A stretch of DNA of 60,379 nucleotides from Tabrizicola aquatica (lineage in GTDB: Bacteria > Pseudomonadota > Alphaproteobacteria > Rhodobacterales > Rhodobacteraceae). The notes under the pieces are model-generated. The model worked only from the letters and a program-made list of their open reading frames with translations. It had not been told where the DNA came from and searched no databases. Location of the stretch: NCBI RefSeq assembly GCF_002900975.1, contig NZ_PJON01000007.1:1-60379 (forward strand), given 5' to 3'. A program made the position numbers and the translations under genes. Numbering within the stretch: the stretch's first letter is position 1; each line of letters begins with the position of its first letter. Shown piece by piece: positions 53,654 to 60,379 of the stretch.

Positions 53654-54067
53654 TTACCAGTCTTCCTTCGCGACGATGCGCGTGGTGACCGGGAGTTTCA
53701 TCGCGCCGAGACGCAGGGCCTCACGTGCGATTTCGTCGTTCACGCCGTCGATCTCGAACATGATCCGGCCGGGTTTGACCTTGGCCGCCCAGTAGTCGGT
53801 CGAGCCTTTGCCCTTACCCATACGAACTTCGACGGGCTTGGCCGAGACCGGGACATCCGGGAAAATCCGGATCCAGACCCGGCCCTGACGCTTCATGTGG
53901 CGGGTGATCGCGCGGCGGGCCGCTTCGATCTGCCGCGCGGTGACGCGCTCCGGCTCGGTCGCTTTCAGGGCGTAGGAGCCGAAGTTGATCAGGAACCCAC
54001 CCTTGGCTTCGCCATGGATGCGGCCCTTGTGCATCTTGCGGAACTTGGTGCGCTTTGGTTGCAGCAT
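53654..54067 (-). CDS. rplP: 50S ribosomal protein L16
   Basis: The 137-residue protein begins [20 protein letters not shown] and contains [20 protein letters not shown] and [14 protein letters not shown]82, in the VRMGKGKG loop, corresponds to the arginine that the oxygenase YcfD hydroxylates in E. coli L16. It follows rpsC after 13 bases and is followed by a terminator and an oxygenase gene instead of rpmC. Confidence 0.98.
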   Translation of the reverse strand: MLQPKRTKFRKMHKGRIHGEAKGGFLINFGSYALKATEPERVTARQIEAARRAITRHMKRQGRVWIRIFPDVPVSAKPVEVRMGKGKGSTDYWAAKVKPGRIMFEIDGVNDEIAREALRLGAMKLPVTTRIVAKEDW

Positions 54068-54080
54068 CTCATTCTACTCC

Positions 54081-54797
54081 TTACGCGCGTTCGCGGTCGC
54101 GGCGCGGACCACGGGGGGCCGGGCCGTCAGCCGCTTCGGCGAGACGACGATCATGGGCCTGCGGATCATGCTCAAGGATTTCGCCTTTGAAGATCCAGAC
54201 CTTCACACCGATGATCCCGTAGGGGGTCTCGGCTTCCGACAGCGCATAGTCGATGTCGGCACGAAGGGTGTGCAGGGGCACGCGGCCTTCGCGGTACCAT
54301 TCGGTCCGGGCGATTTCGGCGCCGCCCAGACGGCCGGCGACGTTCACACGGATACCAAGCGCACCCATCCGCATCGCGTTCTGCACGCCACGCTTCATCG
54401 CGCGACGGAAGGAGACGCGGCGCTCCATCTGCTGGGCGATCGACTCGGCCACCAGCTGGGCGTCAAGTTCCGGCTTGCGAACCTCGACGATGTTCAGGTG
54501 CAGTTCGGACTTGGTGAACACGGTCAGCTTCTTGCGGAGCGTCTCGATGTCCGCGCCCTTCTTGCCGATGATCACGCCCGGACGCGCAGTGTGAATGGTC
54601 ACACGGCACTTCTTGTGCGGACGCTCGATGATCACGCGGCTGATGCCGGCGGCCTTCAGCTCCTTGTGGATGAACTCGCGCATGCGGAGGTCTTCCAGCA
54701 GGAGATTGCCGTAGTCCTTGGATTCAGCGAACCAGCGGCTGTCCCAGGTGCGGTTGACCTGGAGGCGCATGCCGATCGGATTGACCTTCTGACCCAT
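54081..54797 (-). CDS. rpsC: 30S ribosomal protein S3
   Basis: The 238-residue protein begins [20 protein letters not shown] and has the KH-domain block [20 protein letters not shown], then the C-terminal domain with [20 protein letters not shown]. It overlaps the rplV stop by one base. Standard position in the S10 operon. Confidence 0.98.
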   Translation of the reverse strand: MGQKVNPIGMRLQVNRTWDSRWFAESKDYGNLLLEDLRMREFIHKELKAAGISRVIIERPHKKCRVTIHTARPGVIIGKKGADIETLRKKLTVFTKSELHLNIVEVRKPELDAQLVAESIAQQMERRVSFRRAMKRGVQNAMRMGALGIRVNVAGRLGGAEIARTEWYREGRVPLHTLRADIDYALSEAETPYGIIGVKVWIFKGEILEHDPQAHDRRLAEAADGPAPRGPRRDRERA

Positions 54798-55177
54798 TAT
54801 GCGGACTCCCCGGCTTGACGGACCTTGATGGTGATTTCAGAGAACGGCTTCATGATCTTGCCGAACCGGCCACGAGCCCGCGGACGGCCCCGCTTCATCA
54901 CCAGGTTCTTGCCAACCCAGGCCTCGGCCACGATCAGGCTGTCGACGTCGAGGTTGTGGTTGTTCTCCGCGTTGGCGATTGCCGACTGGAGGCACTTCTT
55001 CACGTCACCCGCGATGCGGCGCTTGGAGAAGGTGAGGTCGGCCAGGGCCTTGTCCACCTTCTTGCCCCGGATCAGACCGGCGACGAGGTTCAGTTTCTGC
55101 GGCGAGGTGCGAAGCATGCGGAGGACCGCCATCGCTTCGTTGTCCGCCACGCGACGGGGGTTCTTTTCCGATCCCAT
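54797..55177 (-). CDS. rplV: 50S ribosomal protein L22
   Basis: The 126-residue protein contains [20 protein letters not shown] and the C-terminal [20 protein letters not shown] of L22, which lines the exit tunnel and is a site of macrolide resistance. No unusual insertion in the beta-hairpin is visible. It follows rpsS by three bases. Confidence 0.98.
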   Translation of the reverse strand: MGSEKNPRRVADNEAMAVLRMLRTSPQKLNLVAGLIRGKKVDKALADLTFSKRRIAGDVKKCLQSAIANAENNHNLDVDSLIVAEAWVGKNLVMKRGRPRARGRFGKIMKPFSEITIKVRQAGESA

Positions 55178-55180
55178 GGC

Positions 55181-55459
55181 TTACTTCCTCTTCGCTTTCT
55201 TGTCGGCGGCGTGACCGTAGTAGGTCCGCGTCGGCGAGTATTCACCGAACTTCTGGCCGATCATCTCCTCGGTCACGGCGACCGGGACGTGCTTCTTGCC
55301 GTTGTAGACCCCGAAGGTCAGACCAACGAACTGCGGCAGGATGGTGGACCGGCGCGACCAGATCTTGATCACTTCGGACTTGCCACCGGCCTTGGCCTTT
55401 TCGGCCTTCTTCAGGACGTAGCCGTCGACGAACGGGCCTTTCCAGATGGAACGTGCCAT
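55181..55459 (-). CDS. rpsS: 30S ribosomal protein S19
   Basis: The 92-residue protein begins [20 protein letters not shown] and has the block [20 protein letters not shown] and [17 protein letters not shown]. Standard S19, three bases after rplB. Confidence 0.98.
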   Translation of the reverse strand: MARSIWKGPFVDGYVLKKAEKAKAGGKSEVIKIWSRRSTILPQFVGLTFGVYNGKKHVPVAVTEEMIGQKFGEYSPTRTYYGHAADKKAKRK

Positions 55460-55462
55460 GGA

Positions 55463-56302
55463 TTAACGCCCTTTCTTCTTGGCGTGGCGCGAGCGGACGA
55501 TCAGGCTGTCAGAAGCCTTCGGCTTGCGCGTCTTGTTGCCCTTGGTGCCTTTGCCCCACGGGGTAACCGGGTGACGGCCGCCCGAGGTACGGCCTTCGCC
55601 GCCGCCATGCGGGTGGTCGATCGGGTTCATCGCGACGCCGCGGACCGTCGGGCGGATGCCCTTGTGGCGCATACGTCCGGCTTTACCGAAGTTCTGGTTC
55701 GAGTTGTCCGGGTTCGACACGGCACCGATGGTGGCCATGCATTCCTGACGGACCATCCGCAGTTCGCCCGACGAAAGGCGGATCTGCGCGTAAGAGCCGT
55801 CACGGCCGACGAACTGGGCATAGGTGCCCGCCGCACGGGCCAACTGGCCCCCCTTGCCGGGCTTCAGCTCGACGTTGTGGACGATGGTACCGATCGGCAT
55901 GCCGCTGAACGGCATCGCGTTCCCCGGCTTCACGTCGGTCTTCGCGCCAGCGATGACGCTGTCGCCCACGGCCAGGCGCTGCGGCGCCAGGATATAGGCC
56001 AGTTCACCGTCCTGGTACTTGACCAGCGCGATGAAGGCGGTGCGGTTCGGGTCATATTCGATCCGCTCGACGACCGCCGGGATATCATATTTGCGACGCT
56101 TGAAATCGACCACCCGGTAGAGACGCTTGGCGCCCCCGCCCTGGTGAAACATCGTGATCCGCCCGGTGTTGTTCCGGCCGCCAGTACGGTTCAAACCCTC
56201 GGTGAGGTGCTTGACCGGGCGGCCTTTCCACAGCTCCGAACGGTCGATCAGAACCAACCCACGTTGGCCAGGCGTCGTCGGCTTATACGACTTGAGTGCC
56301 AT
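55463..56302 (-). CDS. rplB: 50S ribosomal protein L2
   Basis: The 279-residue protein begins [20 protein letters not shown] and has the catalytic-core block [20 protein letters not shown] near the C-terminus. It should follow rplW directly. Here a 1.1-kb insertion with terminators on both sides lies upstream, so rplB-rpsS-rplV-rpsC-rplP must start from a promoter within 56303-56418. Confidence 0.98.
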   Translation of the reverse strand: MALKSYKPTTPGQRGLVLIDRSELWKGRPVKHLTEGLNRTGGRNNTGRITMFHQGGGAKRLYRVVDFKRRKYDIPAVVERIEYDPNRTAFIALVKYQDGELAYILAPQRLAVGDSVIAGAKTDVKPGNAMPFSGMPIGTIVHNVELKPGKGGQLARAAGTYAQFVGRDGSYAQIRLSSGELRMVRQECMATIGAVSNPDNSNQNFGKAGRMRHKGIRPTVRGVAMNPIDHPHGGGEGRTSGGRHPVTPWGKGTKGNKTRKPKASDSLIVRSRHAKKKGR

Positions 56303-56418
56303 GTTCTCTGTCTTCCGTTTGCTTGCACGGGTGTTGCCACCCGGCGGTGAAGGGCTCCGAAGATCCCCGATTTAGTGTCCGTTCCTTTTGCGGCTGCATC
56401 GGGAACGAACAAACCAAG

Positions 56419-56440
56419 AGCCCCGGACGAATCCGGGGCT
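56419..56440 (-). terminator. Terminator downstream of the rplW-rplB insertion
   Basis: A perfect 9-bp stem AGCCCCGGA (56419-56427) and TCCGGGGCT (56432-56440) has a four-base loop. On the transcribed strand it is followed by CTTGGTTTGTTCGTTCC. It lies after the C-rich element and before rplB, ending the transcript of the inserted gene. Confidence 0.78.
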
Positions 56441-56450
56441 GCTGGCGTGG

Positions 56451-56499
56451 CGGGGGAGTAGCAGAGGGGGGTGGGGGTGGCAAGGGGGAGATGGGGGGA
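56451..56499 (-). repeat. C-rich, G-poor transcript element (rut-like), copy 2
   Basis: On the plus strand this is a run of G-tracts of 5-6 bases; on the transcript it is C-rich and almost free of G. The part 56471-56511 aligns with 52391-52432 after the other insertion, and both are followed by a GC-rich hairpin with a T-rich tail. The stop of the inserted gene lies 93 bases upstream on the transcript. Confidence 0.6.
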
Positions 56500-56592
56500 T
56501 TCTATGTCAGCAGTCCCAAAGACGGTTTGCGCTGTTGCAGCTGCGTCGAAGGGAAGGATGGGGACGCGCGTGGACGATAGGGTTTCTGACCC

Positions 56593-57315
56593 TCAAAGGC
56601 CCTGCGAAGTCGCGCAGGTCAGGAAACGGGTCACGTCATCTTGTATGCGACGCCAGTTGGGGAGTTCAAAAAGATCGTAGCTGAGCTTAACATCCAGACC
56701 AGCAGCAGAAAAGAAGTGCTTGCATCCTGGATTTAGAACAGCGCCAGCAATGTGGCAATTGAGGATGGCTGATGGAGTGCCGCGTGACTCTTCAGAAATA
56801 TAGATTGTCTTTTGAGGTGGATTCTGATCGTGCGCCTCTTCACTGGGAGACTCAATTTCCTTGAGGCCAAATGGTCCGGGCATTCGAACATAGTTTTCTA
56901 GCGGTCGGTCAGGATTTCCTCCACGAATGAACAGTTCTGCCTGAAGCGGCGCAAGTTTCTCCATCGGTATATGATCTGAAACCAAAATTTTCAGGAGACT
57001 ACGAAGGCCTTTCTTCTGTCGTTCAGCCGTTTCCGGGCGAGTGACTGGCAGAAAGCTTCCGATCTCGACTCTAAAGAGTTGCGCCGTATCGCGGAAGCCA
57101 TCCTTCCGGTCCCAAGGGTCTTCGAAATAGTGGATCGGGACACGCATCGGCACCTCACGGTGCTCCAGCTGCATGACGATCGTGTGGTTGACGTAGGTCG
57201 CGTCCTCGGTAAATGCCCAGCAGGGATCAAAGTCATTGGGAATCGGGGTTGGCACGCCTTCGGCATGTGAATTAGTCGCCATACCAAATAAAAGGATGGA
57301 AAGGATCAGGCGCAT
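56593..57315 (-). CDS. Unknown exported protein inserted between rplW and rplB
   Basis: I do not recognise this 240-residue protein. From the ATG at 57315 it begins with a signal peptide MRLILSILLFGMATNSHAEG, so it is probably periplasmic or outer-membrane associated. It contains three cysteines after the signal (CWAF, NCHIAG, GCKHFF) plus one near the end (LTCATS), which could form disulfides. Its GC content is visibly lower than that of the flanking ribosomal genes and its codon use is different, so it is likely acquired. Terminators flank it on both sides, and a promoter must lie in 57316-57364. Confidence 0.78.
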   Translation of the reverse strand: MRLILSILLFGMATNSHAEGVPTPIPNDFDPCWAFTEDATYVNHTIVMQLEHREVPMRVPIHYFEDPWDRKDGFRDTAQLFRVEIGSFLPVTRPETAERQKKGLRSLLKILVSDHIPMEKLAPLQAELFIRGGNPDRPLENYVRMPGPFGLKEIESPSEEAHDQNPPQKTIYISEESRGTPSAILNCHIAGAVLNPGCKHFFSAAGLDVKLSYDLFELPNWRRIQDDVTRFLTCATSQGL

Positions 57316-57364
57316 CGAACACCAAAGTTGGCAGCTGTTCAACGTAGAGATCGCACAGATTTTG

Positions 57365-57398
57365 AAAAACAAAAAGCCCCCGCCTTCCGGCAGGGGCT
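57365..57398 (-). terminator. Terminator after rplW
   Basis: AGCCCCCGCC (57375-57384) pairs with GGCAGGGGCT (57389-57398), one mismatch, four-base loop. On the transcribed strand it is followed by TTTTTGTTTTT. This is the strongest intrinsic terminator in the window and stops the tuf-rpsJ-rplC-rplD-rplW transcript. Confidence 0.9.
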
Positions 57399-57423
57399 CT
57401 CTCATTTCACTCAAGCCTAAGGC

Positions 57424-57744
57424 TCAGAGGCCGGTCGTCACGTCGATCGTCTGACCGTCTTCCAGCATGACATAGGCCTTCTTCTTGTCCGAACGCTCGC
57501 CTGCGCGACCGCGGAAACGCTTGGCCTTGCCCTTGGTGATGGTGGTGTTCACCGCCTTCACCTTCACACCAAAGATCGCCTCGACGGCTTCCTTGATCTG
57601 CGGCTTGGTCGAGTCCATCGCGACCTGGAACACGACGGCACCCGCCTCGGAGGCCATGGTGGCCTTTTCGGTGATGATCGGCTTCTTGATCAGGTCGTAG
57701 TGCTCCGGCTTGATGGCCGCAGCGGTTTTCGGTGCTTTGCTCAT
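57424..57744 (-). CDS. rplW: 50S ribosomal protein L23
   Basis: The 106-residue protein has the L23 blocks [20 protein letters not shown] and [20 protein letters not shown]. It lies at the tunnel exit and docks trigger factor and SRP. It overlaps rplD by four bases and is followed by a strong terminator rather than rplB. Confidence 0.98.
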   Translation of the reverse strand: MSKAPKTAAAIKPEHYDLIKKPIITEKATMASEAGAVVFQVAMDSTKPQIKEAVEAIFGVKVKAVNTTITKGKAKRFRGRAGERSDKKKAYVMLEDGQTIDVTTGL

Positions 57745-58361
57745 TTCAGGCGAGCCTCCAGGGCTTCGATACCGGCCTTGGTGATGACCAGGGTATCACG
57801 CTTCAGGATGTCGTAGACGTTGGCACCCATGGTGGGCAGAACGTCGACGCCGTCCAGGTTGCGGGCGGCCAGTGCGAAGTTGGCGTCAACGGTCGCGCCG
57901 TCGATCACCAGAACGCGCTTCCAGCCGAGTTCCGACTTCATCTTGGCCAGGTTGGCGGTCTTGGCTTCGGTGAGGGTCGCCGCGTCCAGGATCACCAGTT
58001 CGCCCGCCTTGGCCTTGGCCGAGAGCGCGTGCCGCAGCCCGAGGGCGCGGAACTTCTTCGGCAGGTCATGGGCGTGCGACCGCGGCTGCGGGCCCTTGGT
58101 GACGCCACCGTGACGGAAGATCGGGGCCTTCTTGGAACCGTGGCGTGCGCCGCCGGTGCCCTTCTGGCGATAGATCTTCTTGGTCGAGTACGAAACCTCG
58201 GCCCGGGTCAGCGTCGAGTGGGTGCCGGCCTGGGACCGTGCCCGCTGCCAGCGCACCACGCGGTGCAGGATGTCGGCGCGCGGCTCGAGGCCGAACAGCG
58301 CTTCGTCCAGATCGATGGAGCCGGCCTTGCCGCCGTCCAGCTTGATCACATCAAGTTTCAT
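57741..58361 (-). CDS. rplD: 50S ribosomal protein L4
   Basis: The 206-residue protein has the L4 blocks [20 protein letters not shown] and the tunnel loop [20 protein letters not shown]. In E. coli L4 represses the S10 operon; I saw no evidence for or against a leader here. It overlaps rplC and rplW by four bases each. Confidence 0.98.
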   Translation of the reverse strand: MKLDVIKLDGGKAGSIDLDEALFGLEPRADILHRVVRWQRARSQAGTHSTLTRAEVSYSTKKIYRQKGTGGARHGSKKAPIFRHGGVTKGPQPRSHAHDLPKKFRALGLRHALSAKAKAGELVILDAATLTEAKTANLAKMKSELGWKRVLVIDGATVDANFALAARNLDGVDVLPTMGANVYDILKRDTLVITKAGIEALEARLK

Positions 58362-59077
58362 GCTTCACCCCCTTCGGCGGCCACTTCGGCAGCCGGAGCA
58401 GCAGTCGACCGGATCGCGGCCGGACGCGGGGCGTCCTTGGCTTCCGGCTTCTTCACGGCGTCCTTGACGGTGACCCAGCCACCCTTCGATCCGGGGACAG
58501 CGCCCTTGATCATGATCAGGCCGCGGTCGGCGTCGGTGCGGACGACCTGCAGGTTCTGAGTGGTCACGCGGACCGAACCCAGGTGGCCGGCCATCTTCTT
58601 GCCCTTGAACACCTTGCCGGGGTCCTGGCACTGGCCGGTCGAACCGTGCGAACGGTGCGAGACCGACACACCGTGCGAGGCGCGAAGGCCGCCGAAGTTG
58701 TGACGCTTCATCGCACCGGCGAAGCCCTTACCGATCGAGGTACCGGCGACGTCGACGAACTGGCCCGCGAGGTAGTGGTCAGCGGTGATTTCCGCGCCCA
58801 CGTCGATCAGGCAGTCGGGCGAGACGCGGAATTCCGCGATCTTGCGCTTCGGGGCCACGTTCGCCTTGGCGAAGTGACCGCGCTGAGCGGCGGTGGTCCG
58901 CTTGGCCTTGGCAACGCCAGCGCCGAGTTGGACGGCGGTGTAGCCATCCTTGTCAGCGGTGCGCTGTGCCACGACCTGAAGGCTGTCCAGCTGCAGAACC
59001 GTCACCGGAACCTGCTTGCCGTCCGCCAGGAACAGCCGGGTCATGCCCAGCTTCTTTGCAATAACTCCAGAGCGCAT
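58358..59077 (-). CDS. rplC: 50S ribosomal protein L3
   Basis: The protein of about 239 residues has the L3 blocks [39 protein letters not shown] and [21 protein letters not shown] chose the second ATG (59077) because the AAGGGGG binding site is ten bases away, while the first ATG at 59086 lies one base from it. An Ala-rich C-terminal tail of about 30 residues is typical of Rhodobacteraceae. Confidence 0.97.
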   Translation of the reverse strand: MRSGVIAKKLGMTRLFLADGKQVPVTVLQLDSLQVVAQRTADKDGYTAVQLGAGVAKAKRTTAAQRGHFAKANVAPKRKIAEFRVSPDCLIDVGAEITADHYLAGQFVDVAGTSIGKGFAGAMKRHNFGGLRASHGVSVSHRSHGSTGQCQDPGKVFKGKKMAGHLGSVRVTTQNLQVVRTDADRGLIMIKGAVPGSKGGWVTVKDAVKKPEAKDAPRPAAIRSTAAPAAEVAAEGGEA

Positions 59078-59092
59078 CTGTTTCATGCCCCC

Positions 59093-59401
59093 TTAAACTT
59101 TGATCTCGACGTCCACGCCGGCAGCGAGGTCGAGCTTCATCAGCGCGTCCACGGTCTGCGGGGTGGGGTCGACGATGTCGAGAAGACGCTTGTGCGTGCG
59201 GATTTCCCACTGGTCACGCGACTTCTTGTCGATGTGCGGACCACGGAGAACCGTGAACTTCTCGATCTTGTTCGGCAGCGGGATCGGGCCGCGGACGGTG
59301 GCACCGGTACGCTTGGCGGTGTTCACGATCTCCTGGGTGCTGGCGTCCAGCACACGGTAGTCGAACGCCTTCAAGCGGATGCGGATGGTTTGACCTTGCA
59401 T
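59093..59401 (-). CDS. rpsJ: 30S ribosomal protein S10 (NusE)
   Basis: From the ATG at 59401 ([20 protein letters not shown]) the 102-residue protein has the S10 blocks [20 protein letters not shown] and [20 protein letters not shown]. It also acts in antitermination with NusB. It follows tuf after 117 bases. Confidence 0.98.
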   Translation of the reverse strand: MQGQTIRIRLKAFDYRVLDASTQEIVNTAKRTGATVRGPIPLPNKIEKFTVLRGPHIDKKSRDQWEIRTHKRLLDIVDPTPQTVDALMKLDLAAGVDVEIKV

Positions 59402-59474
59402 CACTGTTTTCCTTTTAGAACATCGGCCTGGGACTTCGGCGCCCACCCGAGAGGTTCTGTTTCGTTGGTTCGAA

Positions 59475-59497
59475 GGGCGGGCTATTACAGCCCGCCC
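59475..59497 (-). terminator. Hairpin between tuf and rpsJ
   Basis: A perfect 9-bp stem GGGCGGGCT (59475-59483) and AGCCCGCCC (59489-59497) has a five-base loop. The tail on the transcript (TTCGAACC) is not a clear T-run, so it may be a partial terminator or an mRNA-stabilising 3' end for tuf. Confidence 0.55.
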
Positions 59498-59518
59498 CTG
59501 GAAAGTGCAATATGCCTT

Positions 59519-60379
59519 TTAGGCGATGATCTTCGAGACGACGCCTGCGCCGACGGTGCGGCCGCCTTCGCGGATGGCGAAGCGCAGTTTTTCTTCCATC
59601 GCGATCGGGGCGATCAGCTCGACCACGAACTTCAGGTTGTCGCCCGGCATCACCATCTCGGTGCCTTCCGGCAGCTGCACGGTCCCGGTCACGTCGGTCG
59701 TGCGGAAGTAGAACTGCGGACGGTAGTTCGCGAAGAACGGCGTGTGGCGGCCGCCTTCTTCCTTGGTCAGGATGTAGGCTTCAGCCTCGAACTTGGTGTG
59801 CGGGTTCACCGACTTCGGCTTGCACAGCACCTGGCCACGCTCCACGCCCTCGCGGTCGATGCCGCGCAGCAGAACGCCCACGTTGTCGCCGGCTTCACCG
59901 CGGTCCAAGAGCTTGCGGAACATCTCGACGCCGGTGCAGACCGACTTCTTGGTCTCGCGGATGCCCACGATCTCGACTTCGTCGCCGACGTTGATCACGC
60001 CACGCTCCACCCGGCCGGTCACAACCGTGCCGCGGCCCGAGATCGAGAACACGTCTTCGATCGGCATCAGGAACGGCTGGTCGATCGCACGCGCCGGGGT
60101 CGGGATGTACTCGTCAACCGCCTTCATCAGCGCGCGGATCGAATCCTCGCCGATGTCCTTGCGCTCGCCGATCATCGCCTGGTGGGCCGAGCCCTTGATG
60201 ATCGGAATGTCGTCGCCCGGGTATTCGTAGGACGAGAAGAGCTCGCGCACTTCCATTTCCACGAGTTCCAGCAGCTCTTCATCGTCAACAAGGTCGACCT
60301 TGTTCATGTAGCAGACCATGTACGGAATGCCGACCTGACGGCCGAGCAGGATGTGCTCGCGCGTCTGCGGCATCGGGCC
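59519..60379 (-). CDS. tuf: Elongation factor Tu, C-terminal part (cut by window edge)
   Basis: Delivers aminoacyl-tRNA to the ribosome. About 286 residues are visible, from [20 protein letters not shown] with the NKVD GTP-binding motif, through domain 2 ([18 protein letters not shown]) and domain 3, to the C-terminal [15 protein letters not shown]. The N-terminal part of the G domain lies beyond the right edge. Its place before rpsJ is typical of the str-S10 junction. Confidence 0.97.
   Translation of the reverse strand, partial: GPMPQTREHILLGRQVGIPYMVCYMNKVDLVDDEELLELVEMEVRELFSSYEYPGDDIPIIKGSAHQAMIGERKDIGEDSIRALMKAVDEYIPTPARAIDQPFLMPIEDVFSISGRGTVVTGRVERGVINVGDEVEIVGIRETKKSVCTGVEMFRKLLDRGEAGDNVGVLLRGIDREGVERGQVLCKPKSVNPHTKFEAEAYILTKEEGGRHTPFFANYRPQFYFRTTDVTGTVQLPEGTEMVMPGDNLKFVVELIAPIAMEEKLRFAIREGGRTVGAGVVSKIIA

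Overview
The window reads as chromosomal DNA of a high-GC alphaproteobacterium of the Rhodobacteraceae (Rhodobacter/Gemmobacter/Tabrizicola-like). The grounds are a bzt-type amino-acid ABC operon, an rpmH-rnpA-yidD / yidC-MOSC-engB / argB neighbourhood, an ATP12 family protein, a TmoX-like transporter and the S10-spc-alpha gene order. No rRNA and no CRISPR array were seen. There is one tRNA (Arg, ACG).

Layout. 1-300: start of acs (acetyl-CoA synthetase), cut by the window edge. 680-8839: a complete heme-uptake locus. hmuSTUV runs leftward, and a TonB-dependent receptor with exbB, exbD and tonB runs rightward. 8840-18300: a TMAO/quaternary-amine module made of a TmoX-like binding protein, an ATPase, a fused double permease and a TorR/TorS/TorT three-component sensor. 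Direct-repeat remnants of one IS5-type element lie on both sides. 18478-22179: tRNA-Arg, then a histidine kinase, a mercuric-reductase-like flavoprotein and a TVP38 membrane protein. 22422-31537: rpmH-rnpA-yidD, then engB, a MOSC protein and yidC on the opposite strand, an EAL protein, ttcA, an SDR, a frameshifted hypothetical gene and argB. 31968-36625: bztABCD. 36863-40377: ATP12, a pseudouridine synthase, crcB and rarA. 40572-41816: a luxR-luxI quorum-sensing pair. 41981-60379: the ribosomal protein superoperon from tuf to rplQ, including secY, adk and rpoA, all leftward.

The most unusual part is the ribosomal superoperon, which is interrupted at three places. A low-GC exported protein gene sits between rplW and rplB. 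A 2OG-Fe(II) oxygenase plus a low-GC unknown gene sit between rplP and rpmC. A short Gly/Gln/Asn-rich gene on the opposite strand sits between rpmD and rplO. Two of these insertions end in the same element on the transcribed strand: a C-rich, G-poor tract followed by an intrinsic hairpin. That looks like Rho-dependent plus intrinsic termination insulating the foreign genes. The oxygenase directly follows rplP, which raises the possibility that it modifies L16 or another ribosomal protein.

A second unusual signal is a 73-bp intergenic motif present twice, at 31539 and 47357, with identical internal spacing. A third is a pair of GTAGGGTGGG palindromes inside the ribosomal cluster. All function calls come from reading motifs and gene order. 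No database search was possible.
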